DNA from: Verrucomicrobiota bacterium
GTDB lineage: Bacteria > Verrucomicrobiota > Verrucomicrobiia > Opitutales > Oceanipulchritudinaceae
Length of the DNA: 24,157 bases
Direction: 5' to 3'
Assembly: GCA_009908535.1 (NCBI GenBank)
Contig: JAAAOD010000154.1
Span: 1 to 24,157, forward strand
This document shows, one piece after another, positions 15,719-22,985 of this stretch (position 1 is its first letter; each line of letters starts with the position of its first letter). Below the pieces are notes generated by a model. It was given only the letters and a program-made list of their open reading frames with translations. It was not told where the DNA came from and did no database searches. Position numbers and translations under genes: made by a program.

Positions 15719-16914
15719 CCTATCCGGGCGACGGTGTTGACCGTGACCGTCCCGGTTTTTCCGTGAGGGGGAAGAAAGATGTGGAAGGTGGTTCCTTCGC
15801 CCTCGACGGATTCCACGTCGATGAAACCACCGGCGCGTGCGATGATCCCGTAGACGGAAGCGAGCCCGAGCCCGGTTCCCTGTTCCTTCGGCTTCGTCGT
15901 GAAGAAGGGGTCGAAAATCTTCTGCTGCGTTTCCGCATCGATTCCACACCCCGTATCACTGACGGAAAGACAGACATACGATCCCGGGAGCAGGGAACGT
16001 CCGCCGACACTGACGCGGATGTCGACGTTGCGCAAGCCGGCGTGCAGAGAGATCCGTCCGCTGCCTTCGATGGCGTCCCGTGCGTTGACCATCATATTTA
16101 ACAAGGCCTGATGCAGTTGCGTCGGGTCGATCTCGATTTCCGGCAGCGAGGATTCGCGGTTGAAGACGATTTCGAGGCGTTCAGGGAAGGTTTCCCGGGC
16201 GAGCCGTTCCAGTTCCCCGAGGACCTCCTCGACCTTGATGATCCTGTAGTCGCCGTGGTTCGTATCCTTGGAAAAGGAAAGGATCTGCTGGATGACCGAG
16301 CGCGCCCGTGAGGTGCTGTCCTCAATGATCTCGACGTAGCGGTCAATCGCCGGCTCTTCCGCTTTGCGCCGGAGCAGCTGGGTCGCCATGCGGATGGGGG
16401 CGATAAGGTTGTTCAGGTCGTGCGCGATATTCCCGGCCAGGTTGGCGATGCTCTCGAAGCGCTCCGCGTTCATGAGCAGGAGCTCCATGCGGCGGCGGTT
16501 TTCGAGTTCGGGGCTGTTGAAAGCGTCTATTGCCGAGGTTTGGTCAGGTTCCGCGAATTCCGGACGGCACAGGCCAAGGACCTTCACAATCTCCCCTTCC
16601 CCGTTGCTTTCCGCCACCATGGCGTGGAAAATCATATTACGGCTTTCCGTCTCGTTCTTCCCGGAGAGGTGCAAGCGCAAATGACAATCCGGGCGCTTGT
16701 GAAGGGTGTGCAGGAGGGCTTCTTCAACTTCCCCGGCGCGGGCATCGGGGAGGAATGCCTTCCAGCCCTGGCCCTCCTTTCCTTCGAGATGCTGGCAGAT
16801 CAGGCACTGATCCGGATTGAAACACTGCAAAAGCCGCCAGGAGCCCTCGCGCGGATACCATTCCCATGAACAGTAGGGAAGGTCGAGGAGCCGGGCGTCG
16901 TTTTGCGATCTCAT
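15697..16914 (-). CDS. NtrB-like sensor histidine kinase with Cys-rich N-terminus
   Basis: This 405-residue protein has no membrane segments. Residues 1-130 form a PAS-like sensor region that holds Cys31, Cys37 and Cys40 (CFNPDQCLIC), plus Cys15, Cys77 and Cys116. A coiled linker (135-158) leads to HisKA with His165 in GNIAHDLNNLIAPI, typical of the NtrB/HDLNN class. The HATPase_c domain has N-box NMMVNARDAI (273-282, Asn277), SDTGCGID (319-326) and GTGLGLASVYGII (346-358). All kinase motifs look intact. It is the last gene of a run with the alkyltransferase (18-base gap) and the OmpR-type regulator, which may be its partner. ATG 16914 has no clear Shine-Dalgarno site. Confidence 0.9.
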   Translation of the reverse strand: MRSQNDARLLDLPYCSWEWYPREGSWRLLQCFNPDQCLICQHLEGKEGQGWKAFLPDARAGEVEEALLHTLHKRPDCHLRLHLSGKNETESRNMIFHAMVAESNGEGEIVKVLGLCRPEFAEPDQTSAIDAFNSPELENRRRMELLLMNAERFESIANLAGNIAHDLNNLIAPIRMATQLLRRKAEEPAIDRYVEIIEDSTSRARSVIQQILSFSKDTNHGDYRIIKVEEVLGELERLARETFPERLEIVFNRESSLPEIEIDPTQLHQALLNMMVNARDAIEGSGRISLHAGLRNVDIRVSVGGRSLLPGSYVCLSVSDTGCGIDAETQQKIFDPFFTTKPKEQGTGLGLASVYGIIARAGGFIDVESVEGEGTTFHIFLPPHGKTGTVTVNTVARIGQEDFSS

Positions 16915-16932
16915 GTTTGGCGGCGGGGGTCC

Positions 16933-17505
16933 TCAGGATATTTTCAGATTGCTGACCGTAGGTGCGACGTTGTCGGTCTCTTGTTCCCAATGCAAGAGGC
17001 GATTTTTCCGGTTCCGGCCCCAGCGGTATCCGCCTTTTCCTGCTGTTTCCGGAATGACGCGGTGACAGGGAATGACCCAGGAAACAGGATTACGGGCGAT
17101 CGCCCGTGCCGCCGCGCGGGTGTATCGGGCCGATCCCATCTGTTCGGCGAGTTCGCCGTAGCCGACGGTGGCCCCGAACGGGATGGCGAGGAGTATTTGC
17201 CAGGTCAGCAACTGGAACGGCGTCCCGACCGGTTTCAGGGGCAGGGCCGACTCGCCGAGAAGGAGAGCGCGGAGCTGTTCCGGGAACCCCCTGGGACCGT
17301 CCCCTTCCGCGACCACCCTACCCGGCCAGTCGCGCCGGAATTCCGCTGCGGAGCGCGGCCCGAAGCCGAACCAGACGAGGGCATCCCCGGCGAGGCCGAC
17401 GGTGGCCTTGCCGAAGGGGGTGGAGAGCGGAAAAAGTCTTGCCGCGGTATCGGCGGGAGAGGTGGTCTCCCAGAGGCTGAGAGGAATGGCGGCCTCCAGA
17501 TTCAT
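16933..17505 (-). CDS. ogt: O6-alkylguanine-DNA alkyltransferase (methylated-DNA-protein-cysteine methyltransferase)
   Basis: This suicide DNA-repair protein removes O6-alkyl groups from guanine by transfer to its own cysteine. The active site is PCHRVI with Cys147, followed by GGYRWG (158-163). The helix-turn-helix recognition region is YGELAEQMGS to RAIARNP (116-140), with the conserved Asn139. The 190-residue length is normal for a stand-alone Ogt or Ada C-terminal type with a divergent N-terminal domain; no Ada metal-binding or AraC domain is present. It lies 17 bases downstream of the response regulator and 18 bases upstream of a sensor kinase, all on the minus strand, so it is probably co-expressed with the two-component pair. 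Confidence 0.93.
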   Translation of the reverse strand: MNLEAAIPLSLWETTSPADTAARLFPLSTPFGKATVGLAGDALVWFGFGPRSAAEFRRDWPGRVVAEGDGPRGFPEQLRALLLGESALPLKPVGTPFQLLTWQILLAIPFGATVGYGELAEQMGSARYTRAAARAIARNPVSWVIPCHRVIPETAGKGGYRWGRNRKNRLLHWEQETDNVAPTVSNLKIS

Positions 17506-17522
17506 GAAGCAATTCCGGTCGC

Positions 17523-18263
17523 TTAATCGGAATCCTGTTTGCGCGTGTTGTAAATGTAGCCGACTCCGTGGATGGTTTTAAAGGCGTCAAGCTGGATTCC
17601 GTGGCGTTCGAAGAGGGTCCGCACTTTGACAATATATTGGTCGAGACTGCGGCTGCGGACGTCGGCATGAATCCCCCAGACGGCGTGGATGAGGGTGCGC
17701 CGCGTGATGACGGTATCGGCGTTTTCCCGCAGGAAGGAGAGGATGCCCAGTTCCTTGCGACCGATCTTGACCGCTCCTTTGCCGGGAAAGTCGATTTCCA
17801 TACGGTCGGGATGCACCTTGGCTCCCTCAAAGGTGAACGGTTCCGTGCGGGTACTGACATTTTTGGTCACCTGGGTGTCCTTTGAGGTCTCGGAACGTCG
17901 CAAAACGGCGTTAATACGGGCGACCAGTTCCGAGAAGCTGAACGGCTTTGTGATGTAGTCGTCCCCTCCCATTTCGAGGCCGCGGACCCGGTCGGCCTCG
18001 TTGTCCTTGCCGGTGAGGAAAATGATCGGGATCTCGATGTTCTCGGTCTTCAGCCGTTCGATCAGCGCGAAGCCGGTCTGGTCGGGCAGGTTGATGTCCA
18101 GCAACATCAGGTTGGCGAAGTTGCTTTTCAGGTAGCGCGTGACGTTGGCGGCGCGGTGGTGCACCTGGGTCAGCATGCCGGCGGCTTCCAACTGATCGGA
18201 AATCAACTGGGCCAGCTCGGGATCGTCCTCGACGATGAGGATCAGCGGTTTTGGTTTTGCCAT
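17523..18263 (-). CDS. OmpR/PhoB-family response regulator
   Basis: The 246-residue protein has an N-terminal receiver domain with acidic Asp13-Asp14 (VEDDPE), phospho-acceptor Asp56 (LMLLDINLPD), switch Thr84 (IFLTGKD) and Lys106 (DDYITKPFS). A C-terminal winged helix (about 140-240) has the recognition part RSRSLDQYIVKVRTLFE and the wing HGVGYIYN. It is a DNA-binding transcription factor activated by phosphorylation. ATG 18263 is preceded by AAGGGAGAG at good spacing. It heads the run regulator-ogt-kinase and is divergent from hisE; direct repeats and a palindrome in the shared upstream region could be its binding sites. Confidence 0.93.
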   Translation of the reverse strand: MAKPKPLILIVEDDPELAQLISDQLEAAGMLTQVHHRAANVTRYLKSNFANLMLLDINLPDQTGFALIERLKTENIEIPIIFLTGKDNEADRVRGLEMGGDDYITKPFSFSELVARINAVLRRSETSKDTQVTKNVSTRTEPFTFEGAKVHPDRMEIDFPGKGAVKIGRKELGILSFLRENADTVITRRTLIHAVWGIHADVRSRSLDQYIVKVRTLFERHGIQLDAFKTIHGVGYIYNTRKQDSD

Positions 18264-18288
18264 GGCGGTGTCTCTCCCTTTTTGACCG

Positions 18289-18330
18289 AAATTGAGGAAT
18301 TCACCGCCGCTTTACAAATGTAAATTGAGG
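18289..18330. promoter_or_regulatory. Palindrome and direct repeats between regulator and hisE
   Basis: AAATTGAGG occurs at 18289-18297 and again at 18322-18330, start-to-start 33 bases (three helical turns). The perfect palindrome TTTACA-AA-TGTAAA (18311-18324) lies between them and abuts the second copy. This AT-rich block stands out against GC-rich surroundings and lies 26 bases or more upstream of the response regulator start. It is a candidate operator or autoregulatory site; the protein that binds it is unknown. Confidence 0.4.
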
Positions 18331-18387
18331 GGGATGGGTAAAATTCCGTTGTCGGGTGGCGGCGGGCCCCTTCACTTCACGGTCAGC

Positions 18388-18651
18388 ATGAAGAGTTTCG
18401 AAGCATTGTTCCGTGAGCTGGAGGCGAAGGCGGCGGGCAGGGACCCGGAATCCGGGACCGTCCGCCTTCTTTCCGAGGGAAAGCACGCCATCGGAAAAAA
18501 GCTCCTCGAGGAGGCGGGGGAAGTCTGGCTCGCCGCCAAACACGAAGGGAAAGAGGCGACGGCGGAGGAGATTTCGCAGTTGTTGTACCACGCCCAGGTG
18601 ATGATGCTCGCGAACGGGCTTAAACTCGAAGACATCTACCGCTACCTGTAG
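18388..18651 (+). CDS. hisE: Phosphoribosyl-ATP pyrophosphohydrolase
   Basis: HisE converts phosphoribosyl-ATP to phosphoribosyl-AMP, the second step of histidine synthesis. The 87-residue product begins MKSFEALFRELEAKAAGRDP and contains the MazG-like helical core with metal-binding Glu residues in KKLLEEAGEVWLAA (43-56) and AEEISQLLYHAQVMM (64-78). It closely matches the stand-alone actinobacterial HisE form (compare VEEAAEVWMAAEYEGKEAAA and EEISQLLYHVQVMM, from memory). I chose ATG 18388 from this alignment; an upstream in-frame ATG at 18334 and a start at 18292 add residues foreign to the family. No clear Shine-Dalgarno site is present. hisG follows after 10 bases. Confidence 0.92.
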   Translation: MKSFEALFRELEAKAAGRDPESGTVRLLSEGKHAIGKKLLEEAGEVWLAAKHEGKEATAEEISQLLYHAQVMMLANGLKLEDIYRYL

Positions 18652-18661
18652 CACAATCATC

Positions 18662-19507
18662 ATGGAACAGATTGCCTTGCCGAACAAGGGTTCCCTCTCC
18701 GAAGGAGCGGTGCAGATCCTTTCCGATGCCGGCTACAAGTGCCGGCGGCACAGCCGGGAACTGATCGTCCGCGACGCGGAGCACGCGGTGGAATTCGTTT
18801 TTCTGCGCCCGCGCGACATCGCCGTCTACGTGGGGTCCGGCCTCATCCACGCCGGTATCACAGGGCGGGACCTCGCCCTCGATTCGGGAGCCCCGGTGGA
18901 GGAGTGCCTCGGTCTGCAGATGGGCCATTCGCGTTTCTGCTACGCCGTTCCGGCCGGCAGCGGTCTCACCGCGGACACCCTCGCCGGCAAGCGCATCGCC
19001 ACAAGCTACCCGCGCCTCGTTGAGGAGGACCTTCGCCGGCGCGGGGTGGAAGCGGAGGTGGTGCGCCTTGACGGCGCGGTGGAAATTTCCATCCGCCTCG
19101 GTGTGGCCGACGCCATCGCCGACGTTGTCGAATCGGGGCGGACCCTTGTGGAGGCGGATCTTCAAATTACCGGGGAGCCGATTCTCAACTCCGAGGCGGT
19201 CGTGATCCGCCGCGAAGGGGAGGAGGTGAAAGGCGGGCTCGCCCGTCTCCTTCGCCGCCTCGAGGGGATCCTCGTCGCGCGCACGTATGTGCTTCTTGAA
19301 TACGTCGCCCCGAAGGCCGAACTGGAGAAAGCCTGCGCCATCACCCCCGGCGTGAAGAGCCCAACCCTGTCCCCGGTGAGCGAGACCGACTGGATGGCGG
19401 TGGCCGCCATGGTGCGGACGAAGGGCCTCAATTCCATCATCGACCAGCTCGGGGAACTCGGGGCGAAGGGCATCATCGCCCACGATATCCGCACCTGCCG
19501 CCTGTAG
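18662..19507 (+). CDS. hisG: ATP phosphoribosyltransferase, long form
   Basis: HisG condenses ATP and PRPP in the first, feedback-controlled step of histidine synthesis. The 281-residue length marks the long (HisG_L) form with its own C-terminal regulatory domain (about 200-281), which needs no HisZ. Catalytic-domain marks are LPNKGSLSE (6-14), FLRPRDIAVYVGSG (47-60), GITGRDL (65-71) and the PRPP-loop region EISIRLGVADAIADVVESGR (141-160). The regulatory end reads LGAKGIIAHDIRTCRL. Sequence style is strikingly like Mycobacterium tuberculosis HisG, and the hisE-hisG order is the same as there, as recalled. Other his genes are not in the window. Confidence 0.95.
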   Translation: MEQIALPNKGSLSEGAVQILSDAGYKCRRHSRELIVRDAEHAVEFVFLRPRDIAVYVGSGLIHAGITGRDLALDSGAPVEECLGLQMGHSRFCYAVPAGSGLTADTLAGKRIATSYPRLVEEDLRRRGVEAEVVRLDGAVEISIRLGVADAIADVVESGRTLVEADLQITGEPILNSEAVVIRREGEEVKGGLARLLRRLEGILVARTYVLLEYVAPKAELEKACAITPGVKSPTLSPVSETDWMAVAAMVRTKGLNSIIDQLGELGAKGIIAHDIRTCRL

Positions 19508-19517
19508 GGGTTTTCTT

Positions 19518-20381
19518 ATGCGCTACGCTCTCCTCGACGGGTACAATCTCGCTTTCCGCGCCTTTTACGGCATGCCGGAACTGACGCGCGCCGACGGTTT
19601 CCCCACTGGCGCCCTGCACGGCTGGGTGCGCACCCTCTGGTGGGTGGAGGACCATGTGCGGGCCGATGAGAACCTCGTCTTTTTCGACCTTGGCGGGGCC
19701 AGCCGGCAGACCGCTTTGCGGGAGGACTACAAGGCCAACCGCACCGAGACCCCGGAGGCGCTCGAGCAGCAGATGCCGCCCATCAAGGAATGGACGCGCG
19801 CGGCCGGTTACCGCGGCATTGAGCGGGACGGAGTGGAGGCCGACGACCTCATCGCCGCCTACGCCCGGCGCCTCGCCGCCGAGGGCCACGACGTGCGCAT
19901 TGTCTCCGCCGACAAGGACCTCGGGCAGCTCGTCACCGACCGCATTCATCAGCTCCTTCCTCCGCCGACGGCCAATCCGAAAATCGGCTGGCGCGAGCTC
20001 GATCCCGCCGAGGTGGAGAAGAAATTCGGGATCCGCCCGGACCAGATCGCCGACTATCTCGCCATCGTCGGCGATACCTCCGACAACATCCCCGGCCTCA
20101 AGGGCGTCGGTCCGAAGACCGCCGCGAAATGGCTCAACCAGTTCGGCAGTCTCGAGGAAATCCTCGCCCACAGCGGCGAACTGCAGCCGAAACGCTTTCA
20201 GCAGCTCGTCCATGCCGAGGCGGAGAACCTCCGTCTCAACCGGAGGATGACCCTCCTCGAGGATGACCACGATACCGAGGACCCCGGCGTCACCGGAAAG
20301 GACCCGGAGCGCGCCCTCGCCCTCCTCCGCGAAATGGAAATGGGCCGGACCGCCGAGACCTACGCCGAGCGGATCGGGTAG
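19518..20381 (+). CDS. 5'-3' exonuclease, PolA N-terminal-like / FEN family
   Basis: This 287-residue stand-alone flap/5'-3' exonuclease resembles the N-terminal domain of DNA polymerase I and E. coli Xni. Metal-binding acidic motifs are LLDGYNLAFRAF (5-16, Asp7), FFDLGG (55-60), the arch REDYKANR (68-75), GVEADDLIA (105-113) and SADKDLGQLV (130-139). The helix-three-turn-helix DNA-binding motif is GDTSDNIPGLKGVGPKTAA (185-203). All key acidic residues appear present. No polymerase domain follows. It lies 10 bases after hisG and is probably in the same transcript, though its role is DNA replication or repair rather than histidine synthesis. Confidence 0.9.
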   Translation: MRYALLDGYNLAFRAFYGMPELTRADGFPTGALHGWVRTLWWVEDHVRADENLVFFDLGGASRQTALREDYKANRTETPEALEQQMPPIKEWTRAAGYRGIERDGVEADDLIAAYARRLAAEGHDVRIVSADKDLGQLVTDRIHQLLPPPTANPKIGWRELDPAEVEKKFGIRPDQIADYLAIVGDTSDNIPGLKGVGPKTAAKWLNQFGSLEEILAHSGELQPKRFQQLVHAEAENLRLNRRMTLLEDDHDTEDPGVTGKDPERALALLREMEMGRTAETYAERIG

Positions 20382-20432
20382 CGCCCACCTTGCCCGAAGG
20401 CTCCGGTGCCCACCTTGTTTCGACGCCCCGCC

Positions 20433-20498
20433 GTGTAGGGCCGGGGCTTGTCCCCGCGCCCCGCTGTGTAGGGCCGGGGCTTGTCCCCGCGCCCCGCT
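20433..20498. repeat. Perfect 33-base tandem repeat, two copies
   Basis: Units 20433-20465 and 20466-20498 are identical. Each begins GTGTAGGGCCGGGG, contains a small hairpin (CGGGG-CTTGT-CCCCG) and ends GCGCCCCGCT. A degenerate partial copy of the unit end (ACGCCCCGCC) precedes the first unit. The repeats lie in the convergent gap between the exonuclease and sulfotransferase genes. Confidence 0.8.
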
Positions 20499-20539
20499 GC
20501 CTCGGAGGCGACGGGGCCCCGCGCAAGGCGGGGCCCTAC
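20435..20539. repeat. Intergenic palindromic element enclosing the tandem repeats
   Basis: The block is bounded by GTAGGGCC (20435-20442) and its reverse complement GGCCCTAC (20532-20539). Next to the right end is a 9-base GC hairpin (arms 20514-20522 and 20528-20536). It looks like a small REP/MITE-like intergenic element without coding capacity and may help terminate the two convergent genes. A further 7-base hairpin (20563-20569 and 20577-20583) follows. Confidence 0.5.
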
Positions 20540-20617
20540 CGCCGCGGAGATTTCCTCCGTAGCGAACGGGCGATAGCCGTTCGGAGCCCGTACGGCCGAA
20601 TCGCTGTCGCTGATTGG

Positions 20618-22018
20618 TTACCCCAGTAGCTGCTCCGCCTGACGCCGGAGGCGGTCGCGGCATTGCTCGTAGAGGCGGATCTCCTCGTCGTAGAGACCCT
20701 CCAGCTCGCGGCGCTGAGCCCGCGTAAGGGCGTAGCCCTTGTCATTGCGGTCGGGATTTGTATTCACTCTGGAAATACGCTCCGGGGGTTCGAGGCCGAG
20801 GAGTTCGCAGAACACCCGCAGGGACAGGTTGTATTCCTCCATGATCCCGATGAAGAGGAAGCGTTCGAGCGGGACAGCGTCGAAATGCCAGCGGGTAAGG
20901 CGGCGCATCTCCGCCATACGGGCGAATTTCATGAGTCCCCAGCCTTCTCGGCGCAGGCGGCAGTTGAATTCATAAATTCTGTCCTCGGGAACGCGGACAT
21001 ACTGATAATAGGCGGAGACGACCCTTTCCACCGGGTCGCGAAGCCAGGTAATCAGGGCTGGGTCCTTGTAGCGGTCAAGAAATGCGGACGCGTGAAAATG
21101 CCCGTGCAGGCAGCGGGTTGTGAAAGGATCAATCGCCACTTGATGAACCAGGCGTGGCGCCGACTCTTCCTCGGTGTAGATACAGCGCAGGCCATCGCCG
21201 TAGAGGTTCTGCAGGAAATCCCGGAAGGAGGAACCGCCGGATTTCGGAATGTGGACGCTGATGAGCTCGGGAAGGTCCGCCTTCCTGCTTTTCCCGCCAA
21301 GGGCGCCGCGCTTCGAGCTCACGGGAAAGGCGAGGCGGTGCGGGCGTTCCCGCCGCCGCAGGGAGACCCGCAGCAGAGCGCCGTCGAGCCAGTGCGAGAG
21401 ATCGGCCTCCGGCAGGGCGTCGGCGAGATCGCGAAAGAAGCGCTGGTTGCGGACGACGACGCGATCGTTCCGCAACAGGAAAAAATGCCGGAACCGTTCA
21501 AGGTGGTAGCGGCGTTCCTCAAGAACAAGGTCGTGAAACGTCACGACACTGCCGCCCGGACGCAGCGCGGCGATCAGGTTGCGGAGCGTGGCGACGGGAT
21601 CCTCGAGGAAGTCGATTCCATTGAAGGTGTAGATGAGATCGAAGGATTCCCCGCCGAAGGTGGGCAGGATGTCGTCGGGATGGCAGAAGCGCGGGGTGAC
21701 CGGCGGTTCCACGCCGGCTTCGGCGTAAAGAGGGCCGAAGGCGTGGGCGAGGTCGTCCGTAGCGACCAGTTCGATACGAATAGGGTCCGCCTTTCGCCCC
21801 ATGGCGGGCAGGGGACCGCACTGCAGGTCGAGAACGCGGGCGGTCCCGGTGCCCTCGGGCAGCCCTTCCGCGCCCCAGTCCGGGAAGGGGCGTTCCGGGT
21901 CGAGGCGGCTGTCGCGGTCGGCGGCGTGGGCACCGTCCTGCAGCAGCCATTCTCGCCAGAAAGCCAGCCTGCGTTCGCGCTCTGCCAGTCGCTCCCTTTC
22001 ATCCATGGGCAGGGTCAT
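20618..22018 (-). CDS. Methyltransferase-like domain fused to a sulfotransferase
   Basis: The protein is 466 residues from ATG 22018. Residues about 55-225 look like a class I SAM-dependent methyltransferase: motif I VLDLQCGPLPAMG (62-74), acidic VATDD (85-89), FDLIYTFNGIDFL (126-138) and LRPGGSVVTFHDL (152-164). Motif I has Gln and Pro at positions often Gly, so activity is uncertain. Residues about 250-466 are a PAPS-dependent sulfotransferase: 5'-phosphosulfate loop HIPKSGGSSF (256-265) and 3'-phosphate motif RDPVERVVSAYYQY (327-340), as in Sulfotransfer_2-type carbohydrate sulfotransferases. A fused enzyme modifying a surface or secreted glycan is inferred. The frame is open upstream to 22183, but that part overlaps the neighbour gene and has no family character. 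It lies 20 bases after the glutamyl-Q synthetase gene. Confidence 0.82.
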   Translation of the reverse strand: MTLPMDERERLAERERRLAFWREWLLQDGAHAADRDSRLDPERPFPDWGAEGLPEGTGTARVLDLQCGPLPAMGRKADPIRIELVATDDLAHAFGPLYAEAGVEPPVTPRFCHPDDILPTFGGESFDLIYTFNGIDFLEDPVATLRNLIAALRPGGSVVTFHDLVLEERRYHLERFRHFFLLRNDRVVVRNQRFFRDLADALPEADLSHWLDGALLRVSLRRRERPHRLAFPVSSKRGALGGKSRKADLPELISVHIPKSGGSSFRDFLQNLYGDGLRCIYTEEESAPRLVHQVAIDPFTTRCLHGHFHASAFLDRYKDPALITWLRDPVERVVSAYYQYVRVPEDRIYEFNCRLRREGWGLMKFARMAEMRRLTRWHFDAVPLERFLFIGIMEEYNLSLRVFCELLGLEPPERISRVNTNPDRNDKGYALTRAQRRELEGLYDEEIRLYEQCRDRLRRQAEQLLG

Positions 22019-22038
22019 GACGCCCGACACCAACTTTG

Positions 22039-22938
22039 TCAAAGCCTCTGCCCGTCCGCCCGGGCAAAGACCTCGTCGGGTGTGAGTCCCTGCTTGCGCA
22101 GCTCCCGCAGGGCGAGGGAGCGATGGGTTTTGGCGAGGCGTTCCCCGGTGTCCGGATCGGCGACGAGGGGGCAATGGAACCACGCCGGCGGCGACCAGCC
22201 GAAGGCTTCGTACAGGAGCAACTGCCGGGCCGTGGAGACAAGAAGGTCCTCCCCGCGCACCACCTCGGTGATCCCCATGGCGTGGTCGTCGGCGACGACG
22301 GCCAGCTCATAACTGGGGACGCTGTCCCTTCGCCAGACAAGGAAATCCCCGAAGTCGCGTCCGGCGCGGAAGGCTTTTAGCCCGAGCCGCCGATCGGCAA
22401 AGGGGACCTTGCGACCGTCGGGCACGCGGAAACGCCAGTTCATCCGCGGGTCGAACGGCGACAAAGGGGCATCTGCGGGCCGCCGGAAACCCGGCGGAAA
22501 AAGGATTTCCCCGTCGTGCGGCGACCTCGGGGGAGCGGCTTCGCGGATTTCCCGGCGGGATTGCGGCGCGGGATAGATGAGCCCGAGTCGGTGCAGCTTT
22601 TCCACGAGGAAACGGTATGTGGGCAATCGCTCGCTCTGCCGGTACGGGGCGTGGGGGCCGCTGCAGTCCGGCCCTTCGTCCCAATCGAGGCCGAGCCAGC
22701 GCAGATCCTCGAGGGCGGCGGCGACATATTCCGGGCGGCACCGGTGCGGGTCGAGGTCCTCGGTCCGGTAGAGCAGGGTCCCGCCGGCGGCGCGGACGCG
22801 CCGCCATGCCACGCGGAAGGTGGCCGCGTGGCCGAGGTGGAGCCAGCCCGAGGGCGTGGGCGCGATGCGGCCGCGGCAGGCCCGGCCTTCCGGGGGCGGG
22901 ATTCCGGGGAGAGTTGCTTCCTTTGGGCTGCCCTGCAT
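22039..22938 (-). CDS. gluQ: Glutamyl-Q tRNA(Asp) synthetase
   Basis: GluQ glutamylates queuosine in the anticodon of tRNA(Asp). The protein is 299 residues from ATG 22938 and consists of a class I glutamyl-tRNA-synthetase catalytic core without the anticodon-binding domain, the GluQ hallmark. Motifs: RIAPTPSGWLHLGHA (24-38, HIGH-type HLGH), LYRTEDLDPHRCRPEY (56-71), WLGLDWDEGP (81-90), VVRGEDLLVSTARQ (226-239) and the KMSKS-type RLAKTHRS (267-274). The zinc-site cysteines seen in E. coli-type GluQ are absent (YPAPQSRRE at 122-130 in their place). The frame is open to 23094, but that extension runs through an inverted repeat and is not family sequence. AAGAAGGA touches the chosen ATG, so the exact start is unsure. 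Confidence 0.85.
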   Translation of the reverse strand: MQGSPKEATLPGIPPPEGRACRGRIAPTPSGWLHLGHAATFRVAWRRVRAAGGTLLYRTEDLDPHRCRPEYVAAALEDLRWLGLDWDEGPDCSGPHAPYRQSERLPTYRFLVEKLHRLGLIYPAPQSRREIREAAPPRSPHDGEILFPPGFRRPADAPLSPFDPRMNWRFRVPDGRKVPFADRRLGLKAFRAGRDFGDFLVWRRDSVPSYELAVVADDHAMGITEVVRGEDLLVSTARQLLLYEAFGWSPPAWFHCPLVADPDTGERLAKTHRSLALRELRKQGLTPDEVFARADGQRL

Positions 22939-22985
22939 TCCTTCTTGAACCCGGGCGAGGGTGCGGAATACTACCGCTTCTTCAA

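Noticed and set aside
20433..20498. CRISPR array
   Set aside because: The two 33-base units are directly adjacent with no spacer, and no cas genes are present.
22019..22183. N-terminal extension of the sulfotransferase fusion
   Set aside because: It overlaps the gluQ coding region in another frame and is Arg/Pro-rich without a domain.
20663..22312. 549-codon open frame on the plus strand
   Set aside because: It is antisense to the methyltransferase-sulfotransferase fusion and gluQ, with no recognisable domain.
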